DNA from: Amycolatopsis sp. 2-15
GTDB lineage: Bacteria > Actinomycetota > Actinomycetes > Mycobacteriales > Pseudonocardiaceae
NCBI RefSeq assembly: GCF_030285625.1
Contig: NZ_CP127294.1
Location: 320,001-384,000, forward strand
Direction of reading: 5' to 3'
Length of the DNA: 64,000 nucleotides
In this document: positions 59,147-64,000 of the stretch, in pieces
How positions within the stretch are numbered: the stretch's first letter is position 1
How the letters are laid out: each line of letters starts with the position of its first letter
The notes under the pieces: generated by a model
Seen by the model: the letters and a program-made list of their open reading frames with translations, nothing else
Told to the model about the DNA's origin: nothing
The model's database searches: none
Made by a program: the position numbers and the translations under genes

Positions 59147-59857
59147 TTACTGCCCGCCGAGATTACTCGACACCGCGGCGGCGATTTCGTCCCGTGCCTG
59201 GTCCACGATGTCGCGCACCGCGCGCTCGGCTCGATCCGCGTCACCGGCGTCCACGGCCACGGCCACTTCCACGTGCAGCGCGACGGCCTCGGGCTGCGGT
59301 TCCTCGGGCATCAGGCCGTGGGAGGTGCGGCCCGCGAGCACCTCGGCGACCACCGAGGACAGCTGCGCGAACATCGGGTTTCCCGACGCGGTGAGCAGCA
59401 GGTCGTGGAACGCGATGTCGTGGCCGAGGAACGTCGTCAGATCGCGGGCCCGAGCCGTCTCCTCCAGGCGGTGACCCAGTGCGCGCAGCCGACCGCGGTC
59501 CTCCGGCGTCGCGCGCAACGCCGCGAACCGCGCGGCCGACGGTTCGACGCCCGAGCGCAGCTCCGTCAACGTCCGCAGCGCCGCCGCGCGCCCGGAACCG
59601 TCGAGCTGCCAGCGGATCAGACGCGGGTCGTAGTGGTTCCACCCGGCCGGATCGCTCACGATCACTCCGACGCGGCGGCGGCTCGTGGTGAGCCCCATAG
59701 TCTCCAGCACACGCACGACTTCGCGTGCCACCGTGCGCGAGGCGCCGAAGCGTTCCTGCAGCTCGTCGGAGCGCAGCACGGCGCCCGGCGCCAGCTCGCC
59801 GTTGGCGATCGCCGCGCCCAGCACGTCGAGGACTTCCTCGTGCCGATCGCTCCCCAT
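59147..59857 (-). CDS. gntR: GntR-family (FadR type) regulator of the gluconate operon
   Basis: A 236-residue regulator: winged helix-turn-helix at about residues 8-72 (LRSDELQERFGASRTVAREV, LETMGLTTSRRRVGVIVSD) and an FCD domain with metal-binding residues in GHDIAFHDLLLTASGNPMF and VEVAVAVDAGDAD. It is divergent from gntK-gntP, with two AAGTACTACTT operators in the gap, so it probably represses the gluconate genes and is released by gluconate or 6-phosphogluconate. Confidence 0.88.
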   Translation of the reverse strand: MGSDRHEEVLDVLGAAIANGELAPGAVLRSDELQERFGASRTVAREVVRVLETMGLTTSRRRVGVIVSDPAGWNHYDPRLIRWQLDGSGRAAALRTLTELRSGVEPSAARFAALRATPEDRGRLRALGHRLEETARARDLTTFLGHDIAFHDLLLTASGNPMFAQLSSVVAEVLAGRTSHGLMPEEPQPEAVALHVEVAVAVDAGDADRAERAVRDIVDQARDEIAAAVSSNLGGQ

Positions 59858-59885
59858 CCGGACAACTTACCGCGCTGATTCGATT

Positions 59886-59917
59886 AAGTACTACTTCTTC
59901 TTGAATAAGTACTACTT
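59886..59917. promoter_or_regulatory. Twin GntR operators
   Basis: AAGTA-C-TACTT occurs at 59886-59896 and again at 59907-59917. Each is a perfect 5-bp inverted repeat around one base, and the centres are 21 bp apart, two helix turns, which allows side-by-side dimers. They lie in the 95-bp divergent gap between gntR and gntK, in unusually A/T-rich sequence. Confidence 0.75.
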
Positions 59918-59952
59918 TTGAGTTTGACTCTTCCGGACACAAGGAGGTGCGG

Positions 59953-60447
59953 ATGACCGTCATCGTCGTGATGGGCGTATCCGGCTCGGGGAAGACGACT
60001 GTCGGCGAGGCGCTGGCCGAGCGCCTGGGCGTGGAGTACGCCGAGGCCGACGCCTTCCACCCGAAGGCCAACATCGAGAAGATGACCGCCGGCCACGCGC
60101 TGACGGACGCCGACCGCGAGCCCTGGCTGCAAGCGATCGCGCACTGGATCACGTCGCACCAGGAGTCCGGCGGGGTCGTGTCGTCGTCCGCGCTGAAACG
60201 CCGCTACCGCGACGAGCTGAGAGCCGGCGGGAAAGTCTGGTTCCTCCACCTCCACGGCGAGCGCGCCGTGCTCGCCGAGCGCATGCAGACCCGCAAGGGC
60301 CACTTCATGCCCGTTTCACTGCTCGACTCCCAGCTCGCGGACCTCGAACCGCTGCAGCCGGACGAGCCGGGCCGAGTCTTCGAGATCACCGAAAGCCCCG
60401 CCGCCCTCGTCGAGGCGGCGCTTCACGCGTTCCGGGAGCGTGCATGA
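59953..60447 (+). CDS. gntK: Gluconokinase
   Basis: A 164-residue kinase that phosphorylates gluconate at C6. The P-loop is [12 protein letters not shown] (residues 7-18). EYAEADAFHPKANIEKM, SSALKRRYRDEL and ERMQTRKGHFMP are the gluconokinase lid and substrate elements. ATG at 59953 has an AAGGAGG site. Its stop overlaps the permease start (ATGA), so the two are coupled. It is the first gene after the twin operators. Confidence 0.95.
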   Translation: MTVIVVMGVSGSGKTTVGEALAERLGVEYAEADAFHPKANIEKMTAGHALTDADREPWLQAIAHWITSHQESGGVVSSSALKRRYRDELRAGGKVWFLHLHGERAVLAERMQTRKGHFMPVSLLDSQLADLEPLQPDEPGRVFEITESPAALVEAALHAFRERA

Positions 60448-61811
60448 CCACCCTCGCCGCCGGCTGGACCGGCCACGACACCCGCCTGATCCTGGCGACG
60501 GTGCTCGCCATCGCCGTGATCGTGGTGCTGATCAGCAGGCTGAAGCTGCACCCCTTGCTGGCGTTGACGATCGGCTCCGGGGTGCTCGGCCTCGTGGCCG
60601 GCATGCCCGTGGACAAGCTGTTGAAGAGCTTCGAAAGCGGGGTCGGCAGCACGGTCGCTTCGGTCGGGTTGCTGATCGCGTTCGGCGCGATGCTCGGCAA
60701 GCTGCTGGCCGATTCCGGTGGTGCGGACCGGATCGTGGACACGATCCTCGGGCGGGTTCACGGCAAGGGGTTGCCGTGGGCGATGGCGCTGGTGGCCGCA
60801 CTGATCGGGCTGCCGATGTTCTTCGAGATCGGCCTCGTGATGCTGATCCCGGTGGTGCTGCTGGTCGCCAAGCGCAGCGGGAAACCCGTGCTGCTGCTGG
60901 GAATCCCGGCGCTCGCGGGCCTGTCCGTGCTCCACGGGCTGATCCCGCCGCACCCCGGGCCGCTGGCCGCGGCGGGCGCGCTCGGTGCCAACGTGGGCAT
61001 CACGCTCGCGCTCGGCCTGCTCGTCGGTATCCCGACGGTGGTCATCGCCGGTCCGCTGTTCGGCCGCGTCGCCGCGCGGTGGGTGCCCGACGCCACGCCG
61101 CCGCCGCGCCTGGTGCCCGAGTCCGAGAGCACCGAGGTCGACAAGCGGCCCAGCTTCGGCGCGACGCTGACCACGGTCCTGCTGCCCGTGGTGCTGATGT
61201 TGCTGAAGGCGCTCTCGGACATCACCCTGGGCAAGGAAAACGCCGTGCGCCGCGTGCTCGACTTCGTCGGCGACCCGCTGGTGGCGCTGCTGCTCGCGGT
61301 GCTCGTCGGCATGGTCACGCTGGGCCGCCCGGCGGGCCTGCACCGCGCGAAGCTGTCGTCGATCATCAGCGACTCCCTCGCCCCGATCGCCGGCATCATG
61401 CTGATCGTCGCCGCGGGCGGCGGGTTCAAGCAGACGCTGGTGGACGCCGGCGTCGGCGACGTGATCACCAACCTGTCCACCGGCGCCCACCTGTCGCCGC
61501 TGCTGCTCGGCTGGCTGGTCGCCGTGGCGATCCGCCTGGCGACCGGCTCCGCGACCGTCGCCACCGTGTCCGCCGCCGGCATCGTCGCGCCGCTCGCCGC
61601 CACCCTCGACCCGACCCACAACGCGCTGCTGGTCCTGGCCATCGGCGCCGGTTCGCTGTTCTTCTCGCACGTGAACGACGCCGGGTTCTGGTTGGTCAAG
61701 GAGTACTTCGGCATGTCCGTCGGGCAGACGCTGAAGACCTGGTCGGTGATGGAGACGGTGATCTCGGTGGTGTCGATCGCGTTGATCCTGCCGCTGGGGG
61801 CGCTGCTCTAG
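60444..61811 (+). CDS. gntP: Gluconate:H+ symporter (GntP family)
   Basis: A 455-residue permease with about 12-14 helices. The family signatures are visible: LHPLLALTIGSGVLGLVAGM, LPMFFEIGLVMLIPVVL, a GLIPPHPGPLAAAGALGANV loop, LAPIAGIMLIVAAGGGFKQ and FSHVNDAGFWLVKEYFGMSV. It imports gluconate for GntK. The ATG overlaps the gntK stop, and its own stop overlaps the stop of the convergent aldo/keto reductase gene. Confidence 0.95.
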   Translation: MTTLAAGWTGHDTRLILATVLAIAVIVVLISRLKLHPLLALTIGSGVLGLVAGMPVDKLLKSFESGVGSTVASVGLLIAFGAMLGKLLADSGGADRIVDTILGRVHGKGLPWAMALVAALIGLPMFFEIGLVMLIPVVLLVAKRSGKPVLLLGIPALAGLSVLHGLIPPHPGPLAAAGALGANVGITLALGLLVGIPTVVIAGPLFGRVAARWVPDATPPPRLVPESESTEVDKRPSFGATLTTVLLPVVLMLLKALSDITLGKENAVRRVLDFVGDPLVALLLAVLVGMVTLGRPAGLHRAKLSSIISDSLAPIAGIMLIVAAGGGFKQTLVDAGVGDVITNLSTGAHLSPLLLGWLVAVAIRLATGSATVATVSAAGIVAPLAATLDPTHNALLVLAIGAGSLFFSHVNDAGFWLVKEYFGMSVGQTLKTWSVMETVISVVSIALILPLGALL

Positions 61812-62821
61812 GGCGTTCGCGACGGGTAGGCGCCGTTGAGGGTCCAGGCGGGGTACTCCGGCTGCAGCGCGCTGACGGCGTCCAGTTCGGCGAGGTCCTG
61901 CGCGTCAAGCTGGACCTCGCCGGCGGCCAGGTTGTCGCGCAGCTGGTCAGGCCGCTTCGCGCCGACGATCACGCTGGTCACGCCGCGCTGCGCCAGCACC
62001 CAGGCCAGCGCCACGCGGGCGACGGTCGACTCGTGCTTCGCCGCGACCTTGCGCAGCGCGTCGACGATGTCGTAGCCGCGTTCGCGGTCGATCGGCGGGT
62101 TGTCGGCCTGGGCGCGGCGGCCGGAGGCGTCGTGGCTATCGCGGGTGAACTTGCCGGAGAGGAACCCGCCGGCCAGCGGGCTGTAGACGAGCAGGCCGAG
62201 CTTCTCCTCGTTCACCAGCGGCAGCAGCTCGCGCTCGAGATCGCGCCCGACGAGCGAGTAGTACGCCTGCAGCGACACGAACCGCGGGTAGCCGCGCAGG
62301 TCGGCGACGCCGAGGGCCTTGGCGAGCTGCCAGGCGAAGGTGTTCGACGTGCCGATGTAGCTGATCTTGCCCTGGTGCACGGCGTCGTCGAGGGCGGACA
62401 GCGTCTCCTCGATCGGGGTCAGGTGGTCGTGGGCGTGGATCTGGTACAGGTCGATGTGGTCGGTGCCGAGCCGGCGGAGGCTGTCCTCGATCGCGTGGCG
62501 CAGGTGCACGCGGGAGAGGCCCACCTCGTTGGGACCGGCGCCCATGCGCGAGTACGCCTTGGTGGCGAGCACCACGTCACGGCGGCGGCCCTTGAGGATC
62601 TTGCCCAGCAGTTCCTCGGTCTCGCCGCCGGCGTACATGTCGGCCGTGTCGATGAGGTTCACGCCCTGGTCCAGTGCGATGCCGACCAGTTCGTCGGCCG
62701 CTTCGAGGTCCAGCCCGCCGATCACGTCCCACGGCTTCCGGCCGGAGCCACCGAACGTCATGGTGCCCAGTGCGATCCTGGACACGAAAGTTCCGGTGGC
62801 GCCGAGTTGTTGGTACTGCAC
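61808..62821 (-). CDS. Aldo/keto reductase
   Basis: A 337-residue TIM-barrel NADPH-dependent oxidoreductase. The catalytic tetrad is visible: Asp in LIDTADMYAGGETEEL, Tyr in that same segment, Lys in VLATKAYSRMG and His in YQIHAHDHLTP. The cofactor region is VIVGAKRPDQLRDNLAA. GTG at 62821 has AAGGAA. It is divergent from an AraC-family regulator 55 bp away, a common regulator-target pair. Substrate not known. Confidence 0.92.
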   Translation of the reverse strand: MQYQQLGATGTFVSRIALGTMTFGGSGRKPWDVIGGLDLEAADELVGIALDQGVNLIDTADMYAGGETEELLGKILKGRRRDVVLATKAYSRMGAGPNEVGLSRVHLRHAIEDSLRRLGTDHIDLYQIHAHDHLTPIEETLSALDDAVHQGKISYIGTSNTFAWQLAKALGVADLRGYPRFVSLQAYYSLVGRDLERELLPLVNEEKLGLLVYSPLAGGFLSGKFTRDSHDASGRRAQADNPPIDRERGYDIVDALRKVAAKHESTVARVALAWVLAQRGVTSVIVGAKRPDQLRDNLAAGEVQLDAQDLAELDAVSALQPEYPAWTLNGAYPSRTP

Positions 62822-62875
62822 GGAGGTTCCTTTCTTCGGTGCTTTCCACGCTAGGCAGAGCGGAGGGTGCGGACC

Positions 62876-63781
62876 ATGAGTGAGCGTTCGGAGCTCGTGC
62901 TGGATCGTCCGGATCCCCTCGCCGGCGTCCTGTCGATGGCCGACGTCCGCCCGGCGCTCCCGGCCCGGCTCACGGCGGGCGGCGAGTGGGCGGTTCGGTT
63001 CGGCGGCTCGCACCCCAAGGTGATCACCGTGACGGCCGGCTCGTGCTGGGTGCTGCCCGAAGACGGCTTACCGGTCTCGTTGTCGGCGGGTTCTTGCTAC
63101 CTCATAGGCCGCGACGCCGCGTACGTCACGGCCAGCACGCCGGACGTCGCACCGGTCGAGGCCCGCAGCGTGTTCACCGGCGCCGACGGGCAGGCCGGTT
63201 CCGCCGCCGACGTCGCCCTGGTCGGCGCCACCCTGGACTTCGCCGACCCCGCGGTGGCGGTGCTGCTGGAGGACCTCGGTTCCTCGGTCCACATCACCGA
63301 CCCGGACACCGCCGAGGTCCTGAACTCGACGCTGCGGCTGCTGGCGTTCGAAACCGCCGGCCGGCCCGGCGGCGGCGTGATGCGTGAGCACCTCACGCAG
63401 ATCCTCTCCCTGCACGTGTTGCGCAGCCTCCTCGGCGCCGACGCGCGCCCCGCCTGGCTGGTCGGCCTCCGCGACCCCGCCATCGGCGCCGCGCTGGCGG
63501 CGATGCACCGGCGCCCCGCGTTCGGCTGGACGGTGGCCCGCCTGGCGAGCGAGGCGGGCCTGTCGCGCACGGTGTTCGCCATGCGGTTCAAGGCACTGGT
63601 GGGGTCGTCGCCGATGGACTACCTGCTGCACCGGCGGATCTCCGGCGCCACGCGGGAGCTCGCCGAGGGCAGGACGGTCGCTTCCGTGGCTTCGCGGTGG
63701 GGGTACGGCTCGGAGAGCGCCTTCAGCGCGGCGTTCAAGCGGGTGACGGGCCGGTCGCCGGCGGGCCGCCGAACTCGCTGA
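62876..63781 (+). CDS. AraC-family transcriptional regulator
   Basis: A 301-residue regulator. The N-terminal half is the cupin-like AraC ligand-binding type seen beside oxidoreductases (LSMADVRPALPARLTAGGEW, WVLPEDGLPVSLSAGSCYLI). The C-terminal two helix-turn-helix motifs are WTVARLASEAGLSRTVFAMR and TVASVASRWGYGSESAFSAA, ending FKRVTGRSPAGRR. ATG at 62876 has GGAGGG 8 nt upstream; a GTG at 62867 is less likely. It probably controls the divergent aldo/keto reductase gene. Confidence 0.9.
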   Translation: MSERSELVLDRPDPLAGVLSMADVRPALPARLTAGGEWAVRFGGSHPKVITVTAGSCWVLPEDGLPVSLSAGSCYLIGRDAAYVTASTPDVAPVEARSVFTGADGQAGSAADVALVGATLDFADPAVAVLLEDLGSSVHITDPDTAEVLNSTLRLLAFETAGRPGGGVMREHLTQILSLHVLRSLLGADARPAWLVGLRDPAIGAALAAMHRRPAFGWTVARLASEAGLSRTVFAMRFKALVGSSPMDYLLHRRISGATRELAEGRTVASVASRWGYGSESAFSAAFKRVTGRSPAGRRTR

Positions 63782-63816
63782 TCAGCACAAACACCACGCC
63801 CCGGTTCGAGCATGGG

Positions 63817-63846
63817 TTGACATGTGACCTTTTGGTCACCTATTCT
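63817..63846 (+). promoter_or_regulatory. Promoter with internal operator for the ArsR gene
   Basis: TTGACA (63817-63822), an 18-bp spacer and TATTCT (63841-63846) form a near-consensus promoter. The spacer holds GTGACC-TTTT-GGTCAC (63824-63839), a perfect 6-bp inverted repeat. A regulator bound there would block RNA polymerase, so negative autoregulation by the ArsR product is likely. Confidence 0.75.
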
Positions 63847-63852
63847 CGTCGT

Positions 63853-64000
63853 GTGCCTGACGACGACCTGGTGTTCAAGGCGCTGGCGGATCCGACCCGC
63901 CGGGGCCTGCTGGACCGGCTGTTCGAGCGTGACGGCCGCACGCTCACGGAGCTGGAGTCCGAAGTGGACATGACGCGGTTCGGGGTGATGAAGCACCTGA
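63853..64000 (+). CDS. ArsR-family regulator, C-terminus cut by window edge
   Basis: The first 49 codons of a winged-helix regulator: DLVFKALADPTRRGLLDRLF, then DGRTLTELESEVDMTRFGVM, the recognition-helix part. No metal-binding cysteine (ELCVCDL type) is in the visible part. This subtype usually sits before an SRPBCC/AHSA1 gene and does not sense metals. TATTCT is 6 nt before the GTG, so it is probably leaderless. Confidence 0.85.
   Translation, partial: MPDDDLVFKALADPTRRGLLDRLFERDGRTLTELESEVDMTRFGVMKHL

Noticed and set aside
60440..62854. An 804-codon frame overlapping gntP and the aldo/keto reductase gene
   Set aside because: It crosses the convergent junction of two clear genes and has no domain similarity.

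Overview
The window is chromosomal DNA from a very high G+C actinobacterium, most likely Amycolatopsis or another member of the Pseudonocardiales. The evidence is the gene set: a SecA2-type second translocase, LysX (lysyl-phosphatidylglycerol synthase fused to lysyl-tRNA synthetase), an RNase H/CobC-type phosphatase fusion, an arabinofuranosyltransferase-like GT-C protein, strong C/G preference at third codon positions, and many genes that seem to be transcribed without a leader. No phage, insertion sequence, CRISPR array or tRNA gene was recognised. The left edge cuts an MFS transporter and the right edge cuts an ArsR regulator.

Layout. 1-17 kb is mostly envelope and housekeeping: MFS transporter, LprG-like lipoprotein, S33 peptidase, secA2, nadE, an alkyltransferase, lysX, panB, a CtaG-type oxidase assembly factor, uppP and a prolyl iminopeptidase. 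17-30 kb holds a tetR/SDR pair and then a polyamine/GABA island. The island has an ABC importer (potA-D type) downstream of an aminobutyraldehyde-type dehydrogenase, a GntR regulator, a Cache-domain protein, a PucR regulator, gabT and a succinate-semialdehyde-type dehydrogenase. Together these would take up putrescine-like amines and convert them through GABA to succinate. 29.7-33.5 kb has a three-gene operon (RNB ribonuclease, metal-receptor protein, SMI1-like protein) and a CooC/MinD-type ATPase behind a Zur-like box. 33.5-34.3 kb is a non-coding block of two tandem repeat families.

34.6-46.2 kb is the most unusual segment. It is a minus-strand operon encoding a minimal Gram-positive type IV secretion-like apparatus (VirB2-, VirB3-, VirB4-, VirB6-, VirB8-like proteins and a two-domain VirB1-like cell-wall hydrolase), followed by a 1334-residue Pro/Gln/Ala-rich protein. 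No relaxase, coupling protein or integrase is visible. The RNase P RNA gene lies just beyond, at 47.6-48.0 kb.

48-64 kb carries an SfnG-like monooxygenase followed by a nested inverted-repeat structure, a tandem array that repeats the promoter region of an ArsB/NhaD-like permease, a GT-C glycosyltransferase, and a block resembling Mycobacterium tuberculosis Rv2228c-Rv2236c (RNase H fusion, zinc-ribbon protein, Nif3, low-Mr phosphatase, SURF1, cobD). A gluconate operon (gntR, gntK, gntP) with twin operators and an aldo/keto reductase-AraC pair complete it. Palindromic operators are visible in front of the TetR/SDR, PucR/gabT, gntR/gntK and ArsR genes. Two perfect stem-loops separate the substrate-binding-protein gene from the permease genes in the polyamine operon.
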